From Rhynchopus euleeides (taxonomy: Eukaryota > Euglenozoa > Diplonemea > Diplonemida > Diplonemidae), in the NCBI GenBank assembly GCA_963210315.1, contig OY723287.1:434001-498000 (forward strand): DNA of 64,000 nucleotides, in the 5' to 3' direction. The notes under the pieces are model-generated. The model saw only the letters and a list, made by a program, of their open reading frames with translations, ran no database searches and was not told where the DNA came from. Shown here piece by piece: positions 1 through 11,172 of the stretch. Position 1 is the first letter of the stretch. The number at the start of each line of letters is the position of its first letter. The translations under genes and the position numbers were made by a program.

Positions 1-1074
1 GGCGGGACGGGCTCGGAAGGGTGGTTCAAATGAGGGGGCCGGAACCAAACCATGACACTTTTTTGAGCATGGTCACGGATTGGCTCAGAAGTGACCAAAT
101 ACCCCCAAAAACCACCCAGACCGCCCCCAAATACTCCCAGGGGCCAGGGTTTCAGGTTTACTGCCATTTTGTGCGTGTTCCTCGCCTATGTGAAAAATCC
201 CGTAAAGTTTACCCCTTAAGGTTTTCCCTACCCCCCCCCCGAACCTCCAACCAACCTCCCTCACAAACTCACCCTAGACCGACTCATGCCCAGCAAGGTG
301 GGGCGAAGGGCGCTTCCACTGGCCGGAGGGCAACCCAAGCTCCACACAGGGCGCAACTAACGATGGATTGGGGGGGGGATCCAATTCCGTCGTGGGTTCT
401 GTGCTGATGATTGCAAATGTATTAACCGCTTCCACGGGGAATTGAGGGTGAACCATACCTGTGCCCAAACAGAACGGTTTGGGCGGAGGGGGGGGGGGGG
501 GGGAACAGAGAATCCCAAGCTGCCGCGCACGTTAACTCAGGCCCTTTCCCTGTGAAGCGATCGGAGGATACCGAGGGGAATCTCTGGCACTTCCTTCGCC
601 GAGCAAAAGAGACGCATGCGTTAACCCATATTTGTGGAGAAAAAATCGAGCATCTGTTCTTGATGTGACCGACACATGTCTGACATGTGACCACGGGGGC
701 TTTGTTTGTTTGTTTTTGTCCCGGGTGGCAGCCACACACACACGCACAATCGTTGGGGGGGGGGGGAGCGTTGCCCTGTTAGGGCTAACGCTGCCTTGCC
801 AATATTTGTTACCGCCACACACGTGAAAATAAATGCGTCGCAGCTTTAGTCACATACACAGAGAGAGGCAGGGTGTTCTGAAGGGAGGTGGGCAGACACA
901 CTCACGCCACACATACACCACACGCATACAGCACTAGCGCTGGCGTGGCCAGTGCTCTCTTGAGAAGGGCAGTGGTCGCGCTGCGTCACTGATGCGCAAA
1001 AAAACTCAGGTTTCAAAAATCACAAACACACACCGCACGAAACACACAGCCCGTCACCCAAACGCCAACCCACC
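1..1074. other. Non-coding leader of window
   Basis: I see no credible gene here. The stretch holds C- and G-runs (around 230 and 490-502), CA-rich microsatellite (720-750, 895-935) and only short overlapping frames without family resemblance. It lies downstream of the stop of the minus-strand biotin synthase, so part of it is probably that gene's 3' UTR and an intergenic spacer. Confidence 0.6.
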
Positions 1075-2331
1075 TCACGCGTGTGTGGCCTGTGCCTCCT
1101 GCGGGACGTCCGGGGCAGCGGACATCTTCACCTTGAGGACAACGCGGTCGTCATCCTCGTTGACGTCGTCCCACGAGGTGGGGCGGAACTTGGCCGTGGC
1201 CCCTGTGTAGGGCACCTTGCCCTTGAGGCCGAGGCGACGGAACATCAGCTTGTCCTCCTCGAACTCAGGGTTGGCCGTGGTCAGCAGCGTCTCCCCGGTG
1301 AAGATGGAGTTCGCCCCGCAGTAGAACATCATGGCCTGCTCCGACACCGAGAACTCCTTCCGGCCCGCAGACAGGCGCACCATCGACTTCGGCATCACAA
1401 TACGCGCCGTCGCAATCGCGCGGATCATGTCATCCCACTCGATGGTGCCACCACGCGCAATCTGCCTGTCCCCCAAGGGCGTGCCCTTCACCGGCACCAG
1501 CGCGTTGATCGGGACAGACTCAGGGTGCTCCGGCATGGTCGACAGGGTGTGGATCAGGCCGATCCTGTCGTCAACCTGCTCGTCGATCCCCAGGATGCCA
1601 CCACAGCACACAGAGATGCCTGCCTCACGCACATTCGCGATGGTCTGAAGGCGGTCGTCGTAAGAGCGGGTCGACACAACGTTGGGGTAGTGCTCCCGCG
1701 AGGTGTCCAGGTTGTGGTTGTACGCGGTCAGCCCCGCCGCCTTCAGCTTCTTCGCCTGGTCGGCGTCGAGGAGCCCGAGCGTGCAGCAGGTCTCCATCCC
1801 CATGGAGGAGATCTCGCTGACCAAGCCGCAGACCCTGTCGAAGCTGTTCTTCTTCCCTGCGCCACGCCACGCGGTGCCCATGCAGAAGCGGGTCGACCCA
1901 GCCTCCTTCGCCTTGCGCGCCGCCTCCAGCACCGCGTCGTTCTTCATGAAGGGCGTGGGCTTGACAAACGTCTTGTGGGTGACGCTCTGCGAGCAGTAGC
2001 CACAGTCCTCCGTGCACCCGCCGGTCTTCAGCGAGAGGAGGGTCGCCTGCTGCACCTCGTTGTGGTCGTGGTTGGCGCGGTGGCGCACAGAGGCGTGGTG
2101 CATCAGGTCCATCAGCGGCATGTTGTAGATCTCAGCGACCTGCTCCTTCGTCCAGTCGTGGCGGATCACGGTGGGGTCGGTGGGGATGCCGTTGCCGGTG
2201 GCGTGGGGCGGCTGGGCAGCATCGGTGGCGGCAGCTGCCGCGCTGGAGCGGCGGAGGAGGGGTGCGCCGCTGCGTGTGGCGAGTGCCGCACGCGATGCCC
2301 CCCCAGCAACTGCGCCGATGCAACGCTTCAT
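1075..2331 (-). CDS. bioB: Biotin synthase (radical SAM), probably mitochondrial
   Basis: A 418-residue biotin synthase, the radical-SAM enzyme that inserts sulphur into dethiobiotin in the last step of biotin synthesis. The 4Fe-4S motif CTEDCGYC gives C106, C110 and C113. The family motifs FCMGTAWR, CCTLGLLD, YNHNLDTS, CCGGILG and VRLSAGR follow in order and supply the 2Fe-2S cysteines and arginine. Residues 1-45 are rich in Arg, Ala and Ser and precede the conserved start of the enzyme, as expected of a mitochondrial presequence (BIO2/BioB are mitochondrial in most eukaryotes; targeting here is inferred). The frame is complete with no intron. The ATG at 2331 is preceded by a C-rich tract ending in CAG 14 nt upstream. 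The long plus-strand frame across it is an antisense shadow. Confidence 0.96.
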   Translation of the reverse strand: MKRCIGAVAGGASRAALATRSGAPLLRRSSAAAAATDAAQPPHATGNGIPTDPTVIRHDWTKEQVAEIYNMPLMDLMHHASVRHRANHDHNEVQQATLLSLKTGGCTEDCGYCSQSVTHKTFVKPTPFMKNDAVLEAARKAKEAGSTRFCMGTAWRGAGKKNSFDRVCGLVSEISSMGMETCCTLGLLDADQAKKLKAAGLTAYNHNLDTSREHYPNVVSTRSYDDRLQTIANVREAGISVCCGGILGIDEQVDDRIGLIHTLSTMPEHPESVPINALVPVKGTPLGDRQIARGGTIEWDDMIRAIATARIVMPKSMVRLSAGRKEFSVSEQAMMFYCGANSIFTGETLLTTANPEFEEDKLMFRRLGLKGKVPYTGATAKFRPTSWDDVNEDDDRVVLKVKMSAAPDVPQEAQATHA

Positions 2332-2345
2332 TGTGATGAAATGCC

Positions 2346-2378
2346 CTGGGGTGGTGGCGGTGGCGGTGGTGGGGTTGC
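2346..2378 (-). promoter_or_regulatory. Pyrimidine tract plus CAG acceptor before biotin synthase
   Basis: On the minus strand a CCACC-rich tract ends in CCCCAG, leaving only 14 nt before the biotin synthase ATG. This looks like a 3' splice acceptor. With no upstream coding exon visible, a trans-splicing acceptor or the end of a 5'-UTR intron are the alternatives. Confidence 0.4.
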
Positions 2379-3970
2379 ATCAGATCGGGGGTTTCCGAGA
2401 GTGTGCAAGGGAGGTCAGGGAAATCCAAGGCGGAACGAACAAACAAATCTATTCGGGGTATTCGGAAGTTTGTCGGAAGCATATTTGGGATTGCACTTGC
2501 GTTTTCGAAGGTGGGATGAGAGAGACCCTCTCCCCAGTCCCATCCCACAGACGCCGCACCCCCAACACCCCCCCTTGTATTTGTCAAGCTGTGTTGTTTC
2601 CTCTGTTGATTCCGACTGCACTCACATCATCACCCACCATCCACATCAGGAGACATTCATCCCTCGAGCGAATTGTACTGAAGACAATGAGAGGCATGCA
2701 ACTGCTGTTTGCTTGTCTGCTGCTGGTTGATCACCATTGGGTGTTTCTACAATCCGGCTGTGGTCTGCCGCCTTCCTGATGTGCCGCCCCTCGATAAACC
2801 GCGCGACCTTACCTGCAGGCCTCTTCTTCATCCCGTGAGGATACGGGGGAGACGGACGATTCAGGTTCTGATACACACCGCCCCGACACATGTTCTTCTG
2901 ACCTGCGATGCAGCTTTCGGATTACAAATGGCAATCTTCTATCAGTCAGGGATCTGGATTTGGAAGTGTCACAAAAGTCACCCGAGAGAGAGAAGGGGAG
3001 GACCGCACCCACCATGTTGCAAAGGCCGAGCATGGTTCCGGTATCCGTAAATATGTTGGCATGCACCATGCCGTTTGATTTAGACTTCATCTACTTTCCC
3101 ATGCATAACCACTACAATGTCCATTGATCAATGAACTCGAGCACCCGCGGACCCTACGAAGAAGTCGCCACCTGTGCAACGCGTTGAGGGGTCGAGATGC
3201 ATAAACCTATGAACAAGGTGAACATCTGCAGAGCGCAGGGTGGCCAGTCGCCCCACGGGGGCTCTTCTTGCATGGGTACGACGTCAGCCAGACAGGGAGT
3301 GCAAGCAAAAATTTGCCCCCGAGTTATTTGCATAGGGTGGGGGCGGTGACGGGGGCGGGGGAGGGGAGGAGGGGGGTGACTACGCGGGTTCTTCGGGACG
3401 TGACATTGCCAGCATCCCCTCCCAACAGTTGTGCATGCCGCACCATATCTTGATCTACGGAGTGACCCCCGTCCTCCCTGCCCCCCTCGCCCCCTCCCCT
3501 CACTGCCCATTTGCGCGGGTGGGCCACAGATGAGCAAGATGCCAAGACCGCAGGACGACACACACAGACGTGCTGAATGTTGGGTTAGCGTGCTGGCACC
3601 GCACCGAGAGGCGAGGGAAACGAACTCGCCAGTCAGACACACACACAGACGGCGCCTTTGGCAGCAGCAGGTAAGATGTCAGCCGCATTCCTCTTGCAGC
3701 CCTGGGATTTGTGGCGGGTCACTCTCTCCACATGCACGCGGTAGCAGCGGCGACCTCCCTTTAGAGGGGTGTCGAACGCACCGAGAAACTCTTCTCTTTG
3801 GTGCGATCGCCGCTGCCCATCACACATACAACCAAGCCTGCAGCCTGGCCAGCCACTTCGCTAGAGGGATTGCGTTGCGCACGCAAAACACCCCTGGCAG
3901 CAACACAGCACGATACCAGCCCTGCCCTTGGATGTGCAGCCCACTCCCCGATCTTCGAGGGCGGACTCTC
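2379..3970. other. Intergenic region, no gene seen
   Basis: About 1.6 kb between biotin synthase and carbonic anhydrase. Short frames exist on both strands but none shows a domain, a convincing start or composition like the neighbouring genes. It contains a G-rich run near 3350-3375 and a pyrimidine run near 3470-3505. Confidence 0.55.
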
Positions 3971-5544
3971 TCAGTGGTCAGAAGCGGACTCGACGCTGGA
4001 ACCCACTTCGATCGACGGCATGTGCTCCAGCGGCACAGGCTCGAACGAATGCCCCGCCGGCACATCGCTCCCGTGGGGGCTCGTGGGGCGGAGGCTGCTC
4101 AGAGCAGCACCGCTGTTGCAGGAGGACATGCGGTGCCGACCCACAGCATATGCACTCAGGACCACGGCAAACATCGCCACCACAGGGAGCAGGAAGTCGT
4201 AGCTGGTGCCAAATGTGACACGCTTCGGCTGTTCCTGGGTGCTGTGCGTTGGAGCGGTCCCAATGTAATACCGCAGGGGACGCCCGTGCAGCGGCTGCAC
4301 AGGGCGCGCAGTGCTGCTCAGCCCACCCGCGCTGAAACCCAGCGCCGCCTTAAACGCACCGAGCTGTGCCTGGGAGATGGGCTGCACTTTCGTCACAACA
4401 TTCCACTGCACCACCTCGGAGCAGTTCGGCGTGGTGAGGGAACCCTCGTACCGGATGTAGCTGACACCGTCCAGCTTCGCAGCACCCACGCCTGCGCCGA
4501 GGCTGCTCTGTGCGACACAGCTGCACACAGAGAGGCCGTCACGCGCCGGCACACTGTGCGTCGCAGCTGTCGGCTCGTAGGTCTGCTGGTCGGCAAACCG
4601 CGCCGCCACATCAGCCATCGCGACAGGGAGCTGCGGCAGGGCACCCCCAGCCGCACGGAGAAGGGTTGCCAGCCAGGGGTTCTCCACGCCGCCTCCGACA
4701 CCCGTGTCGAAGAGGACGCCCACAACGCTGAAGCGTGTGCCTTTCGCAGCCGCGTGGACAAAGTGGAGCTCCATGTCGTAGGCCTTGCCATCCAGCGTGT
4801 GCTCGCTCGGGCTGTGGATGTGGAACGACGCAAGGCTGTACTGCACAGCACCCTGCTGCAGCCCCTCGCCCACCACCGTGTCCTGCAGCGTCAGCCGCGA
4901 CACCGGGGGTGGGGGTGTCGGGGTGTCGCCTGTCCCGGCCTGCGCACGCGCAACGCCGACAATGCTGTGCTGCGTGTTCTGCAGTGTCAGGTTCGTGATG
5001 GTCGCGCAGTCCATCTGGAGGGAGTGCGTCCGCAGTGCGGTGGGTGCCGAAGCGACATCCACAGGCGACTGCTTCCGCCCTGTCGCGGCACACCCGGTAT
5101 AGGGCACGTGCCAATCCTCAGGTCCGCGCATCCCGTCGGCAATCCGGTGGTAGCTCCACTGCGGGTGTGGGGAGTGGAGAAAAAGAAAAAGAAAAAGACA
5201 AGAGGGAGGATGGTTTGGCTGATCCGCTGTTTCTCAAAAGTGCTGCCCGCACACACAAACACACACCCCCCGACGCTATCTGGTTGACACCAGGGGGGTC
5301 CTGCTGCTGCGGCACAACGTTGAGGCAGAGGGGCAAGGCATGCAGAGCGCGGTGTGGCGTGCAGTTCCGTTGCTATTTAAGTGTCTTTCGTGGGTCTGCC
5401 GGGCCCGCCTCCCATGCACCCCCCCCCCATACAACGGGCAATTCAACAGGCAGAACATACCGTGATCCGCTGTGGGCTGGCATCCACCATAACACATATC
5501 AGCAGCAGCACCGCAGCGCCCAGCGCGCGGAGCCCCCCTCCCAT
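3971..5544 (-). CDS. Alpha-carbonic anhydrase, type I membrane protein, two exons (5544-5461, 5158-3971)
   Basis: Exon 1 (5544-5461) encodes 28 residues starting MGGGLRALG, a hydrophobic signal peptide. It ends at a consensus GTATGT donor. Exon 2 starts at 5158 directly after a pyrimidine tract and CAG and opens with WSY..IADGMRGPEDW, the canonical alpha-CA N-terminus. The phase-0 join gives 423 residues. Zinc ligands are H141 and H143 (FHIHSPSEHT) and H160 (ELHFVH). A proton-shuttle histidine is likely in NTQHS (about 92), and SLTTPNC carries the T199/T200 pair. After the catalytic domain comes a membrane span at about 349-368 and a Ser-rich tail of about 55 residues. It should therefore hydrate CO2 outside the cell or in the secretory lumen. 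Calling only the 386-aa frame from 5131 would lose the signal peptide and the WSY motif. Confidence 0.93.
5159..5460 (-). other. Spliceosomal GT-AG intron in carbonic anhydrase gene
   Basis: A 302-nt intron in phase 0. The donor reads GTATGT at 5460 downward. The acceptor is CAG at 5161-5159, preceded by a long C/T tract at about 5165-5205. It is the only intron I can place with confidence in the window, and it separates the signal-peptide exon from the catalytic domain. Confidence 0.88.
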
Positions 5545-5811
5545 CGCGGGACGTCTGGTGGTGTCCGCACCAAGGCACCGCCCCCCTTCCCACCCACACG
5601 ACTCCGCAGCCGTCCGCAACGGGCGACGCTGTCGATTGCACAGGCCTGCCACAGGTGTGGGAGTGCGGGTGAGGTGTGGGTAGAAGCACCTCCCAACAAA
5701 CAAACAAACAACAAGAAGATGTATCAAAGCGGTTGGTGCTCTTGAGGTGAAAAGAGGGCGTTTGATGATGACTGCGTGATCCCCGTGTGAAGGGGGTGGT
5801 GGAGGGGCATG
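5545..5811. other. Upstream spacer of carbonic anhydrase
   Basis: Short spacer between the first carbonic anhydrase exon and the start of the duplicated block. A CACCACCAG lies 11 nt before the ATG on the minus strand. Nothing else is recognisable. Confidence 0.4.
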
Positions 5812-6335
5812 GGTATTCCTAACCTTCCAGGGTCGGGGGAGAACTGGGTCGATGGGGGGGGGGGGGGGGGGGGAAAGGGGGGGGAAGGGGGGGAGCTGCG
5901 CAAAGACTGTCTTCTGTGAAGTGATGAACTCACGGGCGTCACTTCGCACAGTGTGGGTCATGTTCAAAAGACGGCGTGACACGCAGGGGCCAGTAGGCTG
6001 CCTTTCAAACGAGGTGCCTGTCCCTGCTGGACAGGCACAGCCTACAGGGGTCTGGGGGCGGAGCCCTCCAGCCACCGGAGGGGGATCTCGTTCAGAAATT
6101 CATAAGGGATCCCCCTCACAAGATAGGCTGGCGAGTCTGACAGTTTCAAGTCCCCGATACCGAAAATCCACCTAGACCAAGAGAAATGCGCGTTTCAACA
6201 CGCCCGGGATTGGGAGCGGGGTCAGTTACAGAGGTCAGGTCATCCAGGTCTGCTTGTCGTTTCAGTTCGCGTGTGGAGGGGCTGGATCGGGGAACAAAGA
6301 GACACAAATGCTGCAAACCCACCTGTGAGTTGTGT
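5812..6335. repeat. Duplicated block, copy A part 1
   Basis: This stretch matches 59154-59690 almost base for base, starting at GGGTATTCCTAAC and including the G-run, the TCTGGGGGCGGAGCCCTCCAG hairpin motif and the fragment ending CACCTGTGAGTTGTGT. Copy B has small indels (for example an extra TGACAAACT near 59460). The match continues in copy B with no break but is interrupted here at 6336 by an inserted element. Confidence 0.9.
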
Positions 6336-6387
6336 GCATACATCATAGTCTGGCAGAGTCTGCCAGACTTTTGGTCGGGGACCTCGA

Positions 6388-6608
6388 TTTTTGACTTTTT
6401 TTTGACTTTTTTTTGACTTTTTTTTGACTTTTTTTTGACTTTTTTTTGACTTTTTTTTGACTTTTTTTTGACTTTTTTTTGACTTTTTTTTGACTTTTTT
6501 TTGACTTTTTTTTGACTTTTTTTTGACTTTTTTTTGACTTTTTTTTGACTTTTTTTTGACTTTTTTTTGACTTTTTTTTGACTTTTTTTTGACTTTTTTT
6601 TGACTTTT
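6388..6608. repeat. 11-bp tandem repeat (GACTTTTTTTT)
   Basis: About twenty head-to-tail copies of GACTTTTTTTT. Related, less regular GACTTTT units recur at 8055-8115 and 8235-8415. On the minus strand the array gives a Lys/Ser-only frame, which is an artefact of the repeat. Confidence 0.9.
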
Positions 6609-6786
6609 TAAAAAAGTCTGCCAGACTCGAAAAAGTCAAAAAAAACTCTTTTTTTTTTTTTTAGGAGAGGGGGCCCGGTGCCTGCGCGCGTCCTGTCGTA
6701 CTGTGGCTGCTTGGTGGGGCTAGCGCAGCAGGTTCTACTTTTGCTTCTACGGGCTCTTAGCACTGAAAAAAAAAAAAAAAAAAAAC

Positions 6787-6985
6787 TCAAAAAAGTCAAG
6801 GAAAAGTCAAGAAAAAGTCAAAAAAAGTCAACAGCTCAAAAAAAGTCAAGAAAAAGTCAAAGAAAAGTCAACAAAAGTCCAAGAAAAGTCCAAGAAAAGT
6901 CCAAGAAAAGTCCAAGAAAAGTCCAAGAAAAGTCCAAGAAAAGTCCAAGAAAAGTCCAAGAAAAGTCCACAAAAGTCAGCCCAGT
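6787..6985. repeat. 10-bp tandem repeat (AAGAAAAGTCC and variants)
   Basis: An array of AAAGTCAAG and AAAGTCCAAG units, roughly the reverse complement of the 11-bp GACTTTTTTTT array 200 bp to the left. The two arrays therefore form a large imperfect hairpin inside the element. Confidence 0.85.
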
Positions 6986-8639
6986 CAGCCAGTGATTCTG
7001 GCCTGACCGGGGTCAGGTTGCGCGGATGCGTGTTTACGGGTCTCTTCTGAGGCGCCCCTGTCGGGCATTCCGCGTGGAGGTCAGTAGTTCCCTCTCTTGC
7101 GCGCCCCGCTCGGCTTGCCCCCGTGAAAACCCCGCGATGTAGTAGTCCGCGCCGCCTTACGGGAACAGCGGCTCTCCGCCTTTCATGTCTCGTTGGAAGC
7201 TCCGTTTCCGGTGCACGGGATGCCCTTCTCGGCACCCTTTTGTGCCATAGAAATGGCATGCTTGCGTTTTGTTGACGTAAGCTACCAGTCTCTGTGCGGA
7301 AGGCGAGGGCAGCAGAGTACCCCAGCGTCGCCCAGAACGTGACAGTCAGAAGCAGAAAAACAACATCGCATCTAGGTGGTTGATCACCTCAACCCGAGTC
7401 CGCCCCGCCCAGCAACATCCGGACGGTGTGCAGGTACGCGGCGGCGTCCTTAGCGTCCCCGGGACGCTGCTGGACGTCGAGCTGGCCCCAGCGTGCAGGT
7501 TTCATGATGACCTGCTCGACCCGGAGCCGCCTGTCGCACACCTCCTGGCGTCCAGCTCGTCGTCATGGGACATATCATCGGCAGAGGCGGCAAACTTTGA
7601 CGGGTCCGCGACGAGGCCATTGTACACGTCTGTGGGGTTCTTGGCGATCACACCAGGAAGAGCCGCTTGCGCACGCGCTCTGGGCTCTGTGACCTATTTC
7701 TCAACCCATCCACCAAGGAAGCAACGTTGGATAAGGAGCTCGAACGCCTGGCAGGCCCATCTGATCAAGAGATGGGTCGTGGGCACCGCCTTGGAGAGGG
7801 CCGAGCCGGACCTGGGGACATCCCTTGCCTGCCCCCCCACCCGTCGTGATGATGTCCCCGAGCACCCTCCCGCACGTTGAACGTCAGGTGGGAGACCTCT
7901 GCCTGGGGCACGTGCTGGAGCGGGTAGATAGCGTATGTGTTCGCTGTGTGCAGGGATCTGTGTCGCCGCCCCCGTTGTCTTTTCAACGTCAGATGCTTCG
8001 AGCGGCATCCTCTCTCCCCCGCCCCTCTGTCGAAGAGTCCTGCACTGGGCTGACTTTTGTGGACTTTTCTCGGACTTTTGTAGACTTTTGTGGACTTTTG
8101 TTGACTTTTCTTTGACTTTTTTTTTTAACTTCGTTCCCGTCCCCCCACGTTGTGCGCTACGTCGTTGTAGCGTTGGCTCACTCGTGTGCTTCTTTCCGGG
8201 GTCGGGTCAGGGATAGTGCCCTGTGTGGTGCCGTTTTTTTTTTTGACTTTTTCTTGACTTTTTTTGAGCTGTTGACTTTTTTGTGACTTTTTTTTGACTT
8301 TTCCTTGACTGTCTGGACTTTTCTTTGACTTTTCTTGGACTTTTTCTTGACTTTTTGGCTTTTGGACTTTTTTTGACTTTTCTTTGACTTTTCCTTGACT
8401 TTTTCTTGACTCTGGCAGACTAAAAAAAGTCAAGAAAAAGTCAAAAAAATAAATACGCGTACTCGACGTCCTTGTGTCTGTGAATGTTTGATGATCTGGA
8501 CAAACAAAATAGGGGAACGAAAAAGGAATGTTTTGTTGACCGCTTCCAGTGGACATGGTCCCAGTCCGCGTCCTTAGGATCCAAGGGAAACATGACCCCG
8601 GGAGGGAGGATGGCTGAGGTGCCGTGTAACTGCAACCTG

Positions 8640-10130
8640 TTGTGAGGCACGCACCGCGACCCAAGGCCGACTCTAGCGCCCGCGAGTGATCTCCTGCCGT
8701 GTAATTTGCTGCTGTGTAACTCCAAACCTGCTCGTCGCTCGCACCGCGGCTCAAGGCCGACTCCACGCGAACAATCTGCTGCTGTGTAACTCCAAACCTG
8801 CTCGCACCGCGGCTCAGGGCCGACTTTACCGCGACGCCGTTCGCCGCTGTGTAACTCCAAAAACTGTTCGCACCGCGGCTCAGGGCCGACTTTACCGCGA
8901 CGCCGTTCGTCGCTGTGTAACTCCAAAAACTGCTCGTACCGCGGCTCAGGGCCGACTTTACCGCGACGCCGTTCGCCGCTGTGTAACTCCAAAAACTGCT
9001 CGCACCGCGGCTCAGGGCCGACTTTACCGCGACGCCGTTCGCCGCTGTGTAACTCCAAAAACTGTTCGCACCGCGGCTCAGGGCCGACTTTACCGCGACG
9101 CCGTTCGCCGCTGTGTAACTCCAAAAACTGCTCGCACCGCGGCTCAGGGCCGACTTTACCGCGACGCCGTTCGCCGCTGTGTAACTCCAAAAACTGTTCG
9201 CACCGCGGCTCAGGGCCGACTTTACCGCGACGCCGTTCGCCGCTGTGTAACTCCAAAAACTGCTCGCACCGCGGCTCAGGGCCGACTTTACCGCGACGCC
9301 GTTCGCCGCTGTGTAAACTCCAAAAACTGCTCGCACCGCGGCTCAGGGCCGACTTTACCGCGACGCCGTTCGCCGCTGTGTAAACTCCAAAAACTGCTCG
9401 CACCGCGGCTCAGGGCCGACTTTACCGCGACGCCGTTCGCCGCTGTGTAACTCCAAAAACTGTTCGCACCGCGGCTCAGGGCCGACTTTACCGCGACGCC
9501 GTTCGCCGCTGTGTAAACTCCAAAAACTGCTCGCACCGCGGCTCAGGGCCGACTTTACCGCGACGCCGTTCGCCGCTGTGTAAACTCTAAAAAGTGCTCG
9601 CACCGCGGCTCAGGGCCGACTTTACCGCAACGCAGTTCGCCGCTGTGTAACCCCAAAACTGCTCGCACCGCGGCTCAGGGCCGACTTCGCACCCTGGGTC
9701 AGGGCCAAACTGCCCACGTGTAATTTGCTGCTGTGTACTCCCCCTTGTTGCGTGTCACGCGCCGCGGCTCAGGGCCGACTTTTGCTCACGCGAGTGCTTG
9801 GCTGCCGTGTAACTCCAAACCTGTTCGTGGCTCGCTCCGCGGCTCAGGGCCGACTGCAACGCCCGCGTCTAAACTCTGACGCCCGAGTGTAATTTGCTGC
9901 TGTGTCCTCCGACTTGTTGCGTGTCTCGCACCGCGGCTCAGGGCCGACTTCAGCGCACGCAAGAATTCGCTGCCGTGTGCACCCAACCTGTTCGTGGCTC
10001 GCACCGCGGCGCAAGGCCGACTTCAACGCCCGCGTCTAAGCTTTGGCGCCCGCGTGTAATTTGCTGCTGTGTACTCTCCCAGCTTGTAGTGTGGCTCGGG
10101 CCGCGCGGCTCAGGGCCGACTGTGGCTCAC
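8640..10130. repeat. 66/67-bp satellite array
   Basis: Around 8790-9690 the unit is 66-67 bp, with core CACCGCGGCTCAGGGCCGAC followed by TTTACCGCGACGCCGTT. More diverged units with the same core and different spacing flank it on both sides to about 10130. Because 66 is a multiple of three, long repetitive frames stay open on both strands without being genes. Confidence 0.92.
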
Positions 10131-10425
10131 GCGGGTGATTTGGTTTTCTGTGTAACTCCAGCAATGAAGTACAGAAAAAGAAATGTTTTGTTGACCGCTT
10201 CCACCACTCCTCTGCACAAATCTCACGACCGTGTGTTGTGTGTTTGTGTTGTCTGAAGTACAGAAGGTGTGGTGGAGCACGAAGAAATGGAAACCATGAC
10301 AGAGGTAATGACGCCAGTCCTTCTCGTATCGTATTTCCTCCAATACACAGCTGCGCTGTGTTTTGGATGGTATAAAAAAAAAGTCTGCGGAACTCTGCCA
10401 GACTCAACCAGAGTAGGATGTATGC

Positions 10426-10825
10426 TGTGTGGTGTTTTTCCCTCAGCCCCCCTTCCAACCTTGTGTATTGCAAGTGGTGGTAAAAATCTGGTAAACTCCC
10501 ACTCCCGTCACCACCCCAGCCCCACGTCACCTTCCGGCAGGCAGCCAGGCGCGTCAGCATCGGCCACCGCCCACCCAGGCTGAGAGGCAAAAAGACCTGG
10601 TGTCTGCTTCGTGTGCACAAGCGGGAGACAAGAAATCACACGACTCGGTAGGGGGCACAACAAAAAGGGAGAGCCGTCACTTTGCATATCAGCACGGTCC
10701 CGCCCTCTGTGTCAGGCCAACTCACCCAACAATGGAAAGGAGGAAGAGGCGGCGTAAGGCACTGCCTCCGTGCGGACAGGAGAACACGAAACAGCGAGTG
10801 TGGGGAGTTGGGTCCAGTTTAGCAA
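10426..10825. repeat. Duplicated block, copy A part 2
   Basis: Matches 59686-60070, from the TGTGT target duplication through the stretch ending GGGTCCAGTT. Copy B carries about 37 extra bases at 59742-59777 (GATAAGGCGGTGTTTGTGCG and following) that are absent here. Confidence 0.88.
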
Positions 10826-10975
10826 CACGGTGGACTCCAGCGGCCCTAGCGGGAGTCTGGGAGCGGGAGTCTGAGAGGGTGTCAAAGACTCCCGCTAGCG
10901 GGAGTCCAGACTCCCGCTAGCGGGAGTCTATACTCCCGCTAGGGGGAGTCTGACTCCCCCTAGCGGGAGTCTTTT
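10826..10975. repeat. Left palindromic subterminal array
   Basis: Four to five units related to ACTCCCGCTAGCGGGAGT, some with GGGGGAGT variants, following the 18-bp terminal repeat. Each unit can fold on itself, and the array as a whole pairs with the right-end array. Confidence 0.9.
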
Positions 10976-11172
10976 CACCTATTTTCATCCATTTTTCCCA
11001 TGATATAGTTACAGTCTACTGGCGTGGGGGGTAAAATCATGCGGGGGGAAGGTGGAAGAGGGATGGGGAGGGGCTTGTTTTGCTTCTGTCAGTTTCCCCG
11101 GACTCTGGACTACCTACCTATCCTCCTGGTAGCGGCTGCACCTGCGGAGGTGAGCGGTTAGAATTTGAGGTG

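Larger units (their letters stand above)
6336..10425. mobile_element. 4.09-kb TIR element packed with tandem repeats, 5-bp target duplication
   Basis: Comparison with copy B shows this whole stretch is an insertion. Both ends begin GCATACATC followed by TA and TCTGG (imperfect inverted repeats). The flanks carry a perfect 5-bp duplication TGTGT (6331-6335 and 10426-10430), and copy B has the uninterrupted site GAGTTGTGTGGTG. TCTGCCAGAC-type palindromes lie just inside both ends. The interior holds a TTTTTTTTGAC array, AAAAGTCC arrays, a 66-bp satellite and two copies of an ATGTTTTGTTGACCGCTTCCA segment (8528 and 10182). I find no transposase. It is probably non-autonomous; superfamily unknown. 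Confidence 0.85.

Noticed and set aside
1081..2730. 549-codon plus-strand frame
   Set aside because: Antisense to biotin synthase; it exists because the GC3-rich sense codons leave few stops on the other strand.
3431..5287. 618-codon plus-strand frame
   Set aside because: Antisense shadow of the carbonic anhydrase exon, with no domain.
6343..6639. Lys/Ser-rich 98-codon minus-strand frame resembling a histone-like tail
   Set aside because: Pure translation of the 11-bp GACTTTTTTTT array.
8125..9336. 403-codon minus-strand frame and several overlapping repetitive frames over the satellite
   Set aside because: The 66-bp unit is a multiple of three, so frames stay open automatically; the peptide is a 22-residue repeat and the tail is the K/S-rich translation of GACTTTT arrays.
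10826..10975. CRISPR-like look of regularly spaced palindromes
   Set aside because: Units are adjacent, variable and mirrored at the other end of the element; no spacers, and the context is eukaryotic.
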